Of a DNA stretch of 64,000 nucleotides, positions 7,907-17,516 are shown piece by piece. Below the pieces are notes generated by a model. The model had not been told where the DNA came from and made no database searches. It saw only the letters and a list, made by a program, of their open reading frames with translations. Source of the stretch: Terriglobia bacterium (GTDB taxonomy: Bacteria > Acidobacteriota > Terriglobia > Bryobacterales > Bryobacteraceae); contig JAIQFK010000024.1 in the NCBI GenBank assembly GCA_020073305.1, forward strand, positions 43,714 to 107,713, in the 5' to 3' direction. The position numbers and the translations under genes were made by a program. Within the stretch, counting starts at the first letter, position 1; each line of letters begins with the position of its first letter.

Positions 7907-8772
7907 GTGGGGTGAGCGCCGCCCGGTGCGCACAACACATTGTCGATGAGGCGGGTCTTGCCGATCCAGATGGCGCCCGCCACGCGCACGGGACCGGTGA
8001 TCTCACCCGTGGGCTGCATATCCTCCGCACCCACAATTTCCAGATATTCGACGCGAACTTCGGAATACTCCTCGAGAATGCGGAGCGCTTCCCGCTTGAT
8101 GGCCGCGGGGCGCGTTTCGCCTCCCGAAATCAAATCCCGCGCCGTCTTGAGCGCAAGGCTGAGCATGGGAGCGATCCGGCGCTCCTCCGGACTCAGGTGC
8201 TGGTTGCGCGAGCTCAGCGCCAGCCCGTCCGCGTCACGGACCGTGGGCACTTCGACGATGGCTACGGGAACGTTCAGATCGGAGACCATGCGGCGGATCA
8301 CGGCAAGCTGCTGGGCATCCTTCTCGCCGAAATACGCACGATCGGGTTGAACGATATTCAGCAGCTTGAGAACAACGGTTGCGACTCCACGAAAGTGGCC
8401 GGGCCGGAACTGCCCGCACAGGTGTTCGCTGACTCCGGCTACTTCAACGAACGCGCGCTCGGTATCCGGGTACATTTCCTTGGCCGAAGGCGCGAAGACG
8501 AAGTCGACGCCCCGGGCGGAGCAGAATTCCACGTCGATGGAAAGCGGGCGCGGGTAGCGTTCATAATCATCGCTGCGATCGAATTGAATGGGGTTGACGA
8601 AAATGCTCACGACCACGCAACCGGTTTCGCGGCGCGCGGTTTCGATCAAACGTCCGTGCCCGGCATGGAGAGCGCCCATGGTGGGCACCAACCCGATGGT
8701 CCGGCCGGCAGACCTGATGGACGCCAGTGCGCCGCGGAGTTCCTGGATGGTTGGAATGACCTGGGCCGTCAC
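7888..8772 (-). CDS. panC: Pantothenate synthetase
   Basis: A 294-aa enzyme joining pantoate and beta-alanine with ATP. It contains the HAGH nucleotide-binding motif at residues 36-39 (PTMGALHAGHGRL), the pantoate-binding FVNPIQF, and the KMSKS-like LSSRNQHLS. The length matches the family (about 280-290 aa). It is the second gene of a panB-panC operon with a 4-nt overlap and runs convergently into the CADD gene. Confidence 0.95.
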   Translation of the reverse strand: MTAQVIPTIQELRGALASIRSAGRTIGLVPTMGALHAGHGRLIETARRETGCVVVSIFVNPIQFDRSDDYERYPRPLSIDVEFCSARGVDFVFAPSAKEMYPDTERAFVEVAGVSEHLCGQFRPGHFRGVATVVLKLLNIVQPDRAYFGEKDAQQLAVIRRMVSDLNVPVAIVEVPTVRDADGLALSSRNQHLSPEERRIAPMLSLALKTARDLISGGETRPAAIKREALRILEEYSEVRVEYLEIVGAEDMQPTGEITGPVRVAGAIWIGKTRLIDNVLCAPGGAHPTQTARG

Positions 8773-9608
8773 TTGTGCCGGTCGATAACAGCCGAAACCG
8801 AGAGAGTGCGTTTGAGCGCTGGAAACCGGCCTTCGCGGACCTCCGCGGCGTATTCCTTGGCGGCCTCCACCATCTGCTCTCCCAGTTGGGCGTACTGCTT
8901 GACAAATGGGGGAAGCGATTCCACCGTGAGGCCGAAAGCGTCATAGCTGACCAGGACCTGGCCGTCGCAATGCGGGCCGGCGCCGATGCCGATGGTGGGA
9001 ATACTGAGCTCCGCGGTGACGCGTTCGGCGACGTCGTCGGGGATGGACTCCAGCACGATGGCGAAAGCTCCCGCCTGCTCGAGCATGCGGGCCTCCTCGA
9101 GCAACCGGCCGGCGTCGCGCGGATCCTTCGCCTGCATGCGAAAGCCGCTCAATTCGTGAACGTGCTGGGGCATGAGTCCCAGGTGGCCCATTACCGGAAT
9201 GCCGGCGTCGACCAGGCGCTCGACGACTTCGAGCACAGCCCGTCCGCCTTCCAGCTTTACGGCAGCGGCGCCGCCTTCCTGAATCAACCGTCCGGCGTTG
9301 TGGACGGCCTCGACCACCGTCACCTGGTAGCTAAGAAAGGGCATGTCCGCGACGACGAACGCCCGCTTCGTTCCACGCGTCACGGCCTGGGTGTGATGGA
9401 GGACGGCATCAAGCGTTACGGGTAAGGTGGTCGCGTGCCCCTCGATGACCATGCCCAGGGAATCGCCCACCAGGAAGACATCGATGCCGGCGCGATCAAG
9501 CAGGCGCGCCATGGTCGCGTCGTACACGGTGAGCATGACGATGCGCTCGCCGCGCCGTTTCTTTTCCAGAAGGTCGCGAACGCGGATTGGCCTTACCCCG
9601 TCAGACAT
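8769..9608 (-). CDS. panB: 3-methyl-2-oxobutanoate hydroxymethyltransferase
   Basis: A 279-aa TIM-barrel enzyme that makes ketopantoate from alpha-ketoisovalerate and methylene-tetrahydrofolate, the first step to pantothenate. Family motifs are clear: MLTVYDATMARLLDRAGIDVFLVGDSLGM at the N-terminus with metal-binding Asp, PVMGHLGLMPQ in the middle, and IGIGAGPHCDGQVLV near the C-terminus. It overlaps panC by 4 nt, so the two are translationally coupled. Its folate cofactor links it to the pABA-producing gene next door, a functional inference. Confidence 0.95.
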   Translation of the reverse strand: MSDGVRPIRVRDLLEKKRRGERIVMLTVYDATMARLLDRAGIDVFLVGDSLGMVIEGHATTLPVTLDAVLHHTQAVTRGTKRAFVVADMPFLSYQVTVVEAVHNAGRLIQEGGAAAVKLEGGRAVLEVVERLVDAGIPVMGHLGLMPQHVHELSGFRMQAKDPRDAGRLLEEARMLEQAGAFAIVLESIPDDVAERVTAELSIPTIGIGAGPHCDGQVLVSYDAFGLTVESLPPFVKQYAQLGEQMVEAAKEYAAEVREGRFPALKRTLSVSAVIDRHK

Positions 9609-9654
9609 CTCACTCCTATGTTCTCAAATCGCAGGTGAAAACGCCTGCTCCAGA

Positions 9655-9963
9655 CTAGGAATGTTCGTCCTTGTACATGTACTTGATGTTGGGCTTGTAG
9701 AGCAGCAGGTTGGGTTCGCCATCGCGATTGACCTTGAGGCACGACTTGTCGTACCACTCGATGACGCCGTGCAGCTCCTCGCCGTCGCGCAACACGAAAA
9801 CCATGCGCGTCTTGGCCTGCATCTGCTTGACGTAATAGAAGTTTTCGGCGTTGGTCTGGTCGGGAGGGACGGGCCTCTTCTGGGGAGCGCGGCGGGGTGA
9901 GCTCATTTGCTCCTTGATCTCATTGAAGGACGGACGTATGAGTTTTCGATTAGCAGACTCCAC
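9655..9963 (-). CDS. hfq: Hfq-like Sm-fold RNA chaperone (atypical)
   Basis: A 102-aa protein with an Sm-like core after a basic, proline-rich N-terminal extension. The core runs from TNAENFYYVKQMQAKTRMVF through DGEELHGVIEWYDKSCLKV to LLLYKPNIKYMYKDE. This matches the acidobacterial Hfq-like family, expected to form a ring that binds small RNAs. The classical YKHA motif is YKPN here, so the proximal-site histidine is missing. GTG 9963 has an AAGGAAGG ribosome site 6 nt upstream, which supports the long N-terminus. It is read from the same strand as panB, 46 nt away. Confidence 0.75.
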   Translation of the reverse strand: MESANRKLIRPSFNEIKEQMSSPRRAPQKRPVPPDQTNAENFYYVKQMQAKTRMVFVLRDGEELHGVIEWYDKSCLKVNRDGEPNLLLYKPNIKYMYKDEHS

Positions 9964-9994
9964 AGCTTACCTTCCTTTGATTCAAGAGTAATCA

Positions 9995-10013
9995 GGATCG
10001 TTGAACTCGATCC
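9995..10013. repeat. Inverted repeat upstream of hfq
   Basis: GGATCG and CGATCC form a 6-bp perfect inverted repeat with a 7-nt spacer, 32 nt upstream of the hfq start. It could be an operator or a small hairpin in the hfq leader. A related CGATCC/GGATCG arrangement recurs about 20 nt further out. The rest of 9964-10252 shows no coding sequence; a TTGACA at 10049-10054 lacks a convincing -10 partner. Confidence 0.25.
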
Positions 10014-10252
10014 GAGAGCAGAGCGTTCCATGGATCGAGGTGTACGACTTGACAATATTCATAACACAACGAAAAAGCAGCCGCAACGCCGCGGTAATGC
10101 CGCAGTACTAGCCGTCACATGTGAGTTTGAAGACGTGGACGGAGGGAGGCTGGTTACCGTTTTTGCCTGGCCTGGCCCCTCGGCGCAAGTCGCAATACCC
10201 GCCATAGAAACTTTTGATTGGACCCTTTCCCGCCCCTCACACTACGCTCAAA

Positions 10253-10990
10253 ATGGTGACATCGCTACTCGAAATCCTGCACCAGATCAGCAAGATTGTC
10301 AGTTCTGAGTTGAATCTGGACGACATGTTGCGTGAACTGGTCCGGCTAACCGTCGACGTGACCGGCTGCGATGCGTGCCTGATCTATCTGGCAGATCCGG
10401 GCGGTGAAGTCGTGCTGCGGGCATCCCAACTCCCGCACACGGCGGAGATTGGGAATATCCGCATCAAGCTGGGAGAAGGCGTGACTGGATGGGTGGCTGA
10501 GCACCGGGCGGTGGTGGCGCTTGCGTCGAAGGCCGCCTCGGACAGGCGGTTCAAAAACTTCCCTACCCTGGTTGAGGATACGTACGAAGCCCTACTTTCG
10601 GTGCCCCTGGTGAGCAGCGGTGATGTGATCGGCGTCATTAACGTGCATCACCGGGACGCACACGCCCATACGCCCGATGAGGTGGGGCTGCTGACCTTCC
10701 TGGGCGAGCAGATGGGCGGCGCGATTTCCAAATCGCGCTTGACCGATGAGAACGCGCGGCTGCAGGAAGAGACGCTGGAGATGAAGCGCCAGCTCGAGAC
10801 CCGCAAGCTGGTGGAACGCGCCAAAGGCATTCTCCAATCCAAGTACAAACTCTCGGAAGAATCGGCGTACCTGCGATTGCGCAACGAGAGCCGGCGGCTG
10901 CGACGGCCCATGCGCGAACTGGCCGAAGCGATCATCCTGGCCGAGGATGTGGTTTCGAGCGCGGAGAGCAAGGCGGGGGAACGAAGCTGA
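10253..10990 (+). CDS. GAF-ANTAR transcription antitermination regulator
   Basis: A 245-aa protein with an N-terminal GAF domain (residues about 20-150, with KLGEGVTGWVAEHRAVVAL) and a C-terminal ANTAR domain preceded by a short coiled coil. The ANTAR segment reads LVERAKGILQSKYKLSEESAYLRLRNESRR, a typical RNA-binding three-helix bundle. ANTAR proteins bind paired hairpins in nascent leader RNA and prevent termination; the GAF part presumably senses a ligand or redox state. ATG 10253 is preceded by TACGCT at 10243-10248 and no Shine-Dalgarno, so the message may be leaderless. It faces a receiver-like gene on the opposite strand. Confidence 0.85.
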   Translation: MVTSLLEILHQISKIVSSELNLDDMLRELVRLTVDVTGCDACLIYLADPGGEVVLRASQLPHTAEIGNIRIKLGEGVTGWVAEHRAVVALASKAASDRRFKNFPTLVEDTYEALLSVPLVSSGDVIGVINVHHRDAHAHTPDEVGLLTFLGEQMGGAISKSRLTDENARLQEETLEMKRQLETRKLVERAKGILQSKYKLSEESAYLRLRNESRRLRRPMRELAEAIILAEDVVSSAESKAGERS

Positions 10991-11004
10991 GGTTCGTCGA
11001 GCGG

Positions 11005-11388
11005 TTAAACGGATGCGTGCTGCGAAGCCAGCAAGGCTGATTCTATGAGCCAGGCCAGATGCTGGTGCTCGAAGGGCGCGGCGCAGTAGTCCGCGGCGCC
11101 GGCGTCGAGGGCGTCCAGCCACTCCGATACTTCTGGAATACGGCTCACCACCACAACCGGCAGGCGCAGGCCTCGCCGCTTCACTTCGCTGAGGAGGGCC
11201 TGGTACTCGCGAGGGTCCGAATTGCAGAAGACGACGCCGGCGTGCAAGCGCTTAGCCAGCGACAGGCACTCGGAAGTGGACTGAGCGGCGTGGAATGCGT
11301 GGCCCGGTTCGAAGGCTGCATGGCGAAGCTGCGTCGCCAAGGACTCGTCCAGCTCGTGCAAAATGAAGTTCCTGGTGGGCATCGGCAT
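11005..11388 (-). CDS. Pseudo-receiver (response-regulator-like) protein
   Basis: A 127-aa single domain with the layout of a response-regulator receiver (five strands; RLPVVVVSRIPEVSEWLDALDAGAADYCAAPFE matches the strand 4 to strand 5 region). The key residues are gone: the phosphoacceptor segment reads GVVFCNSDPREY instead of a hydrophobic-D pattern, and the invariant Lys before Pro-Phe is Ala (AAPFE). It is therefore unlikely to be phosphorylated. AGGAGGA lies just upstream of ATG 11388, with a second in-frame ATG at 11382. It is convergent with the ANTAR regulator, and many ANTAR proteins carry receivers, so a partnership is possible but unproven. Confidence 0.65.
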   Translation of the reverse strand: MPMPTRNFILHELDESLATQLRHAAFEPGHAFHAAQSTSECLSLAKRLHAGVVFCNSDPREYQALLSEVKRRGLRLPVVVVSRIPEVSEWLDALDAGAADYCAAPFEHQHLAWLIESALLASQHASV

Positions 11389-11811
11389 GATTCCTCCTGA
11401 GAGGGTGCGTTTTACAAGCTTCTCGTCGGAGAGAATGGGTGGGTCAGCAGGGGCCCGCTGAGTTAGATGGCTTAAACCGCCTGTTACGACAGTAAAGCCA
11501 GAAGAGCAAGAAGTCCAATTCAAGTTGCTGATGCCCACGATAACGGGGACTGATGGGGCGATCGTGGAAACGGCGTGTTTTCGGAGCACCGTGACACGGT
11601 TGCAACCGGAGGAAACGCTTGTTACAGATCTGAAACACATGGTTGCTTCGCGGGCACTGAAGGATGTATGCTCTTGCTCAATCATTCACTTTCTTGCAGA
11701 CTGGACAGCAACGTGATTTTACGCCGCTGGCCGGAGAGTGCAAGGGGCACGGATTGTTAACAATTTCTCGAGGGTCCAAAGTGATCCTTGGCCAACTAGA
11801 GGAATCTCATC
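11389..11811. other. Intergenic region with palindromes, between two divergent genes
   Basis: No convincing gene is seen here; open frames on either strand lack start signals and family features. The region must hold the promoters of the receiver-like gene (minus) and the TonB receptor gene (plus). Two touching palindromes stand out: CCGTGACACGG (11589-11599) and GGTTGCAACC (11598-11607). A third, CAGATCTG, lies at 11625-11632. They could be operator sites. Confidence 0.35.
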
Positions 11812-14800
11812 ATGTACGAACAGACCAAAATCGGTAGAACAACAAATCTCTTACGGGTTTTGTTTCTTATCGCGGCAGTCGTGCTGTTCGCGGGCACGAG
11901 CTTCGCGCAAATTGGCACGGGCAGCATCACCGGAATTGTCTTCGACTCGACCGGCGCTGTCGTTCCCGACGCCGAAGTGACCATTACGAACGTCGACCGC
12001 AATACCCCACACGTGACGCGCACTACCGGCACCGGGGATTACACGGTCGTGGCGCTTGAGCCCGGTCACTATACCGTAACGGTGAAACATAGCAGTTTCC
12101 GGACAGCGAGCGTTCCTTCTTTTGAGTTGCAGGTGGACCAGAAGGCGCGCGTGGACGTGACCCTGGAGGTCGGGCAAGTGTCCGAGACCGTGACCGCCAC
12201 CGCCGCGGCCCCGCAACTGGAAACCGAGTCGAGCACCGTGGGTCAGGTGGTCGACAGCCAGCGCATCGCGGATCTGCCGCTGAACGGCCGGAATTTTCTG
12301 GATCTGGCCACGGTGGCGCCAGGCGTGACCTTCACCAAAGACGGCAATACCGGCTTTCAGGAGGTCCGCGATGTCGGCCGCCGGGCGAGCGAGCAGTACT
12401 CCGTCGGCGGCGCGCGCGCTCAAGACACCAACTATCTGCTCAACGGAGCCACCAATACTTCACCCGCCTTCAACGTTGTTGTTGCCATCCCTTCCATCGA
12501 CGAGATCCAGGAGTTTAAGGTACAAACGAACTCCTACACCGCCGAGTTCGGCCGTGGCGCCGCTCAAATCAACGCCGTGACCAAAGGAGGAGGGAACGCG
12601 TTCCATGGTACGGCCTACGACTTTCTGCGGAACGACGCGCTCGATGCCAAGGATTTTTTCAACGATATCAAGAGCTTTCCCGGTGCGCCCAAACCGCCTT
12701 TTCGGCGGAATCAATTCGGGGCCACCGCAGGCGGCAAAATCAAGAAGGACAAATTGTTCTATTTCGGCAGCTACGAAGGACTGCGGGACCGCACCAACAG
12801 CGCCGACAGCCTCACCGTGCCCGTGCCCAACGTCAAGAATGGCGACTTCTCCGATTACGGCGTCCCCATTTTCATGCCGCACACCACCGACCCGAACGGC
12901 AACGCCCTCTTCCGGCCTGGCAATACCCTGCCGTCAGGATGCTACAATCCCGATCCCAACACGGACGTACCTTGGTCTAACATGCAGATCCCGCAGCAGT
13001 GCTGGAACCATGCCACTTCGACATTTCTGGCGTCTCAGTACGTGCCTGCGCCGAATCGCCCCGGCCTGCGCAATAACTTCGTCGGGGTCGTGGGTCAGCC
13101 CACGAACAATGACCAGGCCGCGGGCCGCATCGACTACGTGCTGAACCCCAATATGAATCTCTGGGGTCGATATGCCTGGAGCCGCGAAGACGTAGGCAAC
13201 AATCAATTGATGCCGTTTACCAACCTTACCGAGTCCGTGAAGACAGAGATGGTGACGTTGCACCACTCCTGGACCATCGGCGCGCGTATGGTGAACGAGT
13301 TGAAAGCTAACTTCATCCGCGCTGACGGCAGCCGCCAGGGCCAGCTTGCCGGTAAGACCGATGTGGTTGGGAGCCTGGGCATCCCAGGCGTCTCCGCCAA
13401 CCCCGTGGACTTCGGCCTGCCGGATTTTGAAGGACAGGGAGACAGCTTCATGGGGCGTCTGGGAGAGGACACTTTCGGGCATCCGCTGAGGAATGTCCAG
13501 AACACCTGGGAGTACGGGGACGACTGGTCCATGACCAAGGGGCGGCACGTGATCAAGGCCGGCGTCGATTTTCGCCGCGAGCAACTGAATATGCTCTCCC
13601 ACAACATCGCCCGCGGTGAGTTCACATTTTCCACCATCTCCACCTCCGCCCTGGACGGCAGTGGGGGGCTTTCGCTCGCGTCATACCTGCTTGGCGTCAG
13701 TAACGCCGCTGGTGTGGCAACTGGAGACTCTCACATACACGTCTTCCGCTGGACCCAGGCCTACTTTGTCCAGGACGATTTCAAGCTCTCGCGGAACCTG
13801 ACCCTGAACTTCGGGCTGCGCTATGAACTCGCGCCCTATTACCACGACAATCGAGATGCGATCGTAAACGTGGACTTGAGCGGTGCCATCCCGGTGGTGG
13901 TGCGGCCGGGACACGGAGATCCGTATGCGGGGTTCCCGCAGGCGTTTCTGGACTCGGACCCGAACTCACCGACGTATCTTCCGTACGTGCGCGACAACCG
14001 CCTGGGACCCAATCTCGTATTCACAGACCATACCAACTGGGCGCCACGGCTCGGCTTTGCCTGGTCACCCGGCTTCGGGCACAACAAAACCGTAATTCGC
14101 GGCGGTGCGGGCATTTTTTATTCTCCGGTCAACGCATACCCTTGGTTTGACTTCGCGCGCAACGCTCCCCGTTCGGCCAAGTTGCAGCGGTCGGGGCAGT
14201 TCACCGTCGTGGATCAGGTTTTCAACAATACTTCGCAATCGATTGTGCAACCTTCCATGTTCGTCATGGATGCCCACCTGAAAACGCCGCGGGTCCAGCA
14301 GTGGAGCTTAGGCATTCAGCAGGAGCTGGCGCAAAACCTGGTGGTGGAGCTCGCTTATGTGGGATCGGCCTCAACCCATCTGCCTCACCTCACGGACATA
14401 AACCAGACCTTCCCGGCCATGCAAGGTGGCCAGGTGGTGCAGCCGGTCACGTACCTGCCGCCGAAATATCAGTCCATGGCCTCCTTCTTCAACCTTTACC
14501 AGAGCGTCACGTCTGCCAACTACAACTCGATGCAGGCCAAGCTCGAAAAGCGCTTCTCACAAGGAGTCAGTTTCTTGAGTTCATTTACCTGGTCCAAGAC
14601 CCTGGATACATCCTCCTCTACGCGCGACGGTGGCTTTGGCCAGTCGACTCCTCACATCTACGATTACAAGCTCGATTACGGTCCGTCCGTATTCGACGCC
14701 AAGCTCAACTGGGTGAATAGCGCGCTCTACGAACTCCCGTTCGGCAAGGGCAAGCACTGGGGTGCGAACTGGGCCGGGCCGGTCGACAAGGTCCTCGGGG

Positions 14801-15303
14801 GATGGCAGATCGGCGGGATCACGGTCGTGCGCACGGGCTTCCCAGTATCCTGCCTGGTTGGGGCCGACGCGGCCGTGAACAACGTCGGTTTCGAGAATGA
14901 CGACTGCGACATCGTGGGTAAGGCGAATAGCGGCCCACACCAGTTGTTGAATTGGTGGAATCTTTCTGCCTTTGCCATACCGACCAACCAGGAGGTTTTC
15001 GGCAACGCGGGCCGCAGTGTCTTACGGGGCCCGAAATTCGTCAGCATGGATTTCACTGCCCAGAAAATTGCCAACATTACGGAGCGGCTGAAACTCCAGT
15101 TTCGCTTTGAGGCTTTCAATCTGCTGAATCACCCGATTTTCTCGATGCCCAACCCGTATGTCGACCAGTATGTCAATTACGACCCGACGGGCAGATATCC
15201 GACCGGCAGCGCCGGCATCGACGCCATCGGCGCCTTCAACACCATCAGCAGCACCGCTGCCAGCAACCGCCAGATCCAGTTCGCACTGAAGTTCCTCTGG
15301 TAG
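11812..15303 (+). CDS. Oar-like TonB-dependent receptor with carboxypeptidase-regulatory domain
   Basis: A 1163-aa outer-membrane protein. It has a signal peptide ([21 protein letters not shown]), then a carboxypeptidase-regulatory-like Ig domain (about 35-115: [24 protein letters not shown]). A plug domain follows (about 130-260, with [16 protein letters not shown] and [22 protein letters not shown]), then a large beta-barrel ending in [11 protein letters not shown] with the terminal aromatic residue. This architecture is greatly expanded in Acidobacteriota and probably imports oligosaccharides or other large substrates by TonB energy. No SusD partner is adjacent and the ligand is unknown. 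Confidence 0.93.
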   Translation: MYEQTKIGRTTNLLRVLFLIAAVVLFAGTSFAQIGTGSITGIVFDSTGAVVPDAEVTITNVDRNTPHVTRTTGTGDYTVVALEPGHYTVTVKHSSFRTASVPSFELQVDQKARVDVTLEVGQVSETVTATAAAPQLETESSTVGQVVDSQRIADLPLNGRNFLDLATVAPGVTFTKDGNTGFQEVRDVGRRASEQYSVGGARAQDTNYLLNGATNTSPAFNVVVAIPSIDEIQEFKVQTNSYTAEFGRGAAQINAVTKGGGNAFHGTAYDFLRNDALDAKDFFNDIKSFPGAPKPPFRRNQFGATAGGKIKKDKLFYFGSYEGLRDRTNSADSLTVPVPNVKNGDFSDYGVPIFMPHTTDPNGNALFRPGNTLPSGCYNPDPNTDVPWSNMQIPQQCWNHATSTFLASQYVPAPNRPGLRNNFVGVVGQPTNNDQAAGRIDYVLNPNMNLWGRYAWSREDVGNNQLMPFTNLTESVKTEMVTLHHSWTIGARMVNELKANFIRADGSRQGQLAGKTDVVGSLGIPGVSANPVDFGLPDFEGQGDSFMGRLGEDTFGHPLRNVQNTWEYGDDWSMTKGRHVIKAGVDFRREQLNMLSHNIARGEFTFSTISTSALDGSGGLSLASYLLGVSNAAGVATGDSHIHVFRWTQAYFVQDDFKLSRNLTLNFGLRYELAPYYHDNRDAIVNVDLSGAIPVVVRPGHGDPYAGFPQAFLDSDPNSPTYLPYVRDNRLGPNLVFTDHTNWAPRLGFAWSPGFGHNKTVIRGGAGIFYSPVNAYPWFDFARNAPRSAKLQRSGQFTVVDQVFNNTSQSIVQPSMFVMDAHLKTPRVQQWSLGIQQELAQNLVVELAYVGSASTHLPHLTDINQTFPAMQGGQVVQPVTYLPPKYQSMASFFNLYQSVTSANYNSMQAKLEKRFSQGVSFLSSFTWSKTLDTSSSTRDGGFGQSTPHIYDYKLDYGPSVFDAKLNWVNSALYELPFGKGKHWGANWAGPVDKVLGGWQIGGITVVRTGFPVSCLVGADAAVNNVGFENDDCDIVGKANSGPHQLLNWWNLSAFAIPTNQEVFGNAGRSVLRGPKFVSMDFTAQKIANITERLKLQFRFEAFNLLNHPIFSMPNPYVDQYVNYDPTGRYPTGSAGIDAIGAFNTISSTAASNRQIQFALKFLW

Positions 15304-15313
15304 TTCCTTTTGC

Positions 15314-15337
15314 GGGGCCGCTAGCTCAAGCGACCCC
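15314..15337 (+). terminator. Hairpin after the TonB receptor gene
   Basis: GGGGCCGCT and AGCGACCCC form a 9-bp stem with one mismatch and a 6-nt loop, starting 10 nt after the receptor stop codon. There is no T-tract behind it, so it would be an imperfect intrinsic terminator or an RNA-stabilising stem. Confidence 0.35.
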
Positions 15338-15354
15338 TGCGTTACCATAGCGGG

Positions 15355-16395
15355 TTGTCCAAACCCGACACATTCCGCGTCGGACTCTCGCCCGACTTCT
15401 ACACGGACGCCAAGGGTTATTTCGAAGAGCCCGTCCAGGAAGTCTTCGGCAGCGTGCCGTGGATTGATTGCGGTCCGATGCCGCCGCAGCCGGGCAATAT
15501 CGCCACACCGGAAGCGCTCAATCAGTTTGATGCAATTATCAATCTGGCGCTGCGCATGGGCGCTGACAGCCTTCGCGGCGTCGACCGCCTGGCCATCGTG
15601 GCGCGATGGGGCGTGGGCTACGACCGGATCGATGTCGCTGCGCTGACTGAAGCCGATGTAATACTCTCCATTACGCCTGAAGGCGTGCGCGCGCCGGTTG
15701 CCGAAGCCATCCTGGCCTTTGTTTTCGCGCTTTCGAAGAACATGTTTCGCATGGACCGCATGACACGCGCGGGCCAGTGGCGCGACCAACTCGGCGAATT
15801 GAACGGCGACATCCGGGGCAGCGTCCTGGGCTCGGTGGGATGCGGCAACATCGCGCGCAAGCTGTTCCGCCTTGCCCGGCCGCTCGGCTTCCGGCGGCTT
15901 CTGGCTTGCGATCCGCTGGTAACACCGCGGGAGGTAAAACACCTCGGCGTGGAACTGGTGGAGATGGACACAGTGTTCCGCGATAGTGATTTCGTCACCG
16001 TCAACACCTTCCTCAACGACACGACGCGCGGACTCGTAGGCCAAGGCCACTTCCGGCTCATGAAACCTACCGCGTATTTCATCAACACCGCGCGCGGGCC
16101 GATCGTGCAGCACGAAGCACTGGTGAAAGCACTCAAGGAAAAATGGATTGCCGGAGCGGGCATAGACGTGTTTCCCACGGAGCCGCCGCCCAGGAACGAT
16201 CCGCTGTTCGAGCTGGACAACGTCATCCTGGCACCGCACGCGCTGGCCTGGACCAAAAACATCATGCACGATAACGGCGTCGAAGCTTGCGGGCACGTGC
16301 TGAAAGTCGCGCTGGGAGAGGTCCCCGAAAGGGTGGTGAACCCCGAGGTATTGAACCGCCCCGGATTTCGCCGGAAACTGGAGCGGTACCGATGA
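15355..16395 (+). CDS. D-isomer-specific 2-hydroxyacid dehydrogenase
   Basis: A 346-aa NAD-dependent oxidoreductase. The coenzyme-binding Rossmann motif reads GSVGCGNIARKLF. The catalytic trio is present: Arg in INTARGPIV, Glu in DVFPTEPPP and His in LAPHALAW. The fold is that of phosphoglycerate dehydrogenase/glyoxylate reductase, but there is no ACT domain, so it is not a classical SerA. Substrate is unknown. The start is TTG 15355, with TACCAT at 15343-15348 and no ribosome site, so initiation may be leaderless. It converges with the nucleoside hydrolase gene. Confidence 0.85.
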   Translation: MSKPDTFRVGLSPDFYTDAKGYFEEPVQEVFGSVPWIDCGPMPPQPGNIATPEALNQFDAIINLALRMGADSLRGVDRLAIVARWGVGYDRIDVAALTEADVILSITPEGVRAPVAEAILAFVFALSKNMFRMDRMTRAGQWRDQLGELNGDIRGSVLGSVGCGNIARKLFRLARPLGFRRLLACDPLVTPREVKHLGVELVEMDTVFRDSDFVTVNTFLNDTTRGLVGQGHFRLMKPTAYFINTARGPIVQHEALVKALKEKWIAGAGIDVFPTEPPPRNDPLFELDNVILAPHALAWTKNIMHDNGVEACGHVLKVALGEVPERVVNPEVLNRPGFRRKLERYR

Positions 16396-16424
16396 AGCCC
16401 AGCCGGCTCCCGCCAAGTAATGAA

Positions 16425-17426
16425 CTACGGCCGATTCGAACCCAACCGGTCGGGCGGCCGGCTGGCAAGCTCGATGATGGCGCGTAAAGCGGCAGCATTC
16501 TGTTCCGCCGTCGCGATGAAATACCGGTGTCTGCCGTTTGCATCGGCCGTGAAGCGGGTTCGGCCCTTGTCATCCACGGTAATGACGCCCGGCGCTGAAA
16601 GTGAAAATGAATCTGGACGAACGGCGTACAGAGTCGCCGTGGGGTCCCACATCGGGCGGTCATAAGGCATTTTCATGTAATCGCGATACGCTTCCGCCAG
16701 CGGATGGTCTTCCACGTAGCTGTAGTCTTCCAGGATGCTTGCGGCCGGGTACAGGATTTTGTTCCCGATCTCGTACCCGCTGGCCACGATGGGAGTGGGC
16801 CACTGCGCGAAAAGCTTCCGGGCGGCAGGGACGTCGGTCTCGATGTTGTACTCCGGCTTCCCCTCCGGGAACGCTCCACCCATGATCGAGAGCAAGCGGA
16901 GCTTGCGCTTTACCAGATCGCGGCCGGAGAGCGGGCTTGCGCCGTCGGGCTTCGAATCGAGTAAACGCGCGAGGTTCGTGCTGAAACCGACTTGCACGAT
17001 GACAACCTGGCCATCCGCTTCCCGCGCGAGGATGCGGCGCAGCAGACCGACCGCTTCGGGAGCTTCGCGTCCATCGGTGAGATGGCGCGGATAAACCAAA
17101 GCGCCATCCGGACGCCTGCGCTCCGCCGGCAGCCGGATCATGTTGCCGTCCTCGGGTGTCTTGCCGTTATGGACCACGCCGATGGGAATCTCGGCGCGGC
17201 CGTAAAAGGTGTTCATCGCGTCAATGAACGGCGCGGCCCACCGGTTGTCTTTGGTGACCGTGACCGCCAAAAGTTTGGCTTCGCCGCGGCTCTCGAGCGC
17301 GTGAATCATGGCCAGCGCAACGGCATCATCCACGTCGTTGCCCATGTCGGTATCGAAGATCAGGCGCACGGGCGCGGCCGTCAAGGTGCAGCAGAGGAAG
17401 AACGCGGATATTTTCGACAAATGCAT
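16425..17426 (-). CDS. Exported inosine/uridine-preferring nucleoside hydrolase family protein
   Basis: A 333-aa protein with an N-terminal signal peptide (KISAFFLCCTLTAAP). It then shows the Ca-binding signature of nucleoside hydrolases, DTDMGNDVDD, at residues 25-34. Family members cleave the N-glycosidic bond of ribonucleosides. Export suggests scavenging of extracellular nucleosides, or action on another glycosidic substrate in the periplasm. Later parts (IMGGAFPEGKPEYNIETDVPAA) match the second metal/substrate region GGA...G...EfN...DP. It diverges from cysS. Confidence 0.85.
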   Translation of the reverse strand: MHLSKISAFFLCCTLTAAPVRLIFDTDMGNDVDDAVALAMIHALESRGEAKLLAVTVTKDNRWAAPFIDAMNTFYGRAEIPIGVVHNGKTPEDGNMIRLPAERRRPDGALVYPRHLTDGREAPEAVGLLRRILAREADGQVVIVQVGFSTNLARLLDSKPDGASPLSGRDLVKRKLRLLSIMGGAFPEGKPEYNIETDVPAARKLFAQWPTPIVASGYEIGNKILYPAASILEDYSYVEDHPLAEAYRDYMKMPYDRPMWDPTATLYAVRPDSFSLSAPGVITVDDKGRTRFTADANGRHRYFIATAEQNAAALRAIIELASRPPDRLGSNRP

Positions 17427-17516
17427 CGCTCTACGAACCTACTGCGCCAGACTCGAGGATCTCACCGCAGGGCCGTCTCCAGCGGCGCCGGATGCTACGA
17501 TAAATAAATCCCGGAT

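Noticed and set aside
10046..10080. Sigma-70 promoter with TTGACA at 10049
   Set aside because: No -10-like hexamer occurs at 16-18 nt; the downstream bases are GAAAAAG.
15022..16416. Long minus-strand frame opposite the TonB receptor end and the 2-hydroxyacid dehydrogenase
   Set aside because: It spans two unrelated plus-strand genes and shows no domain signature.
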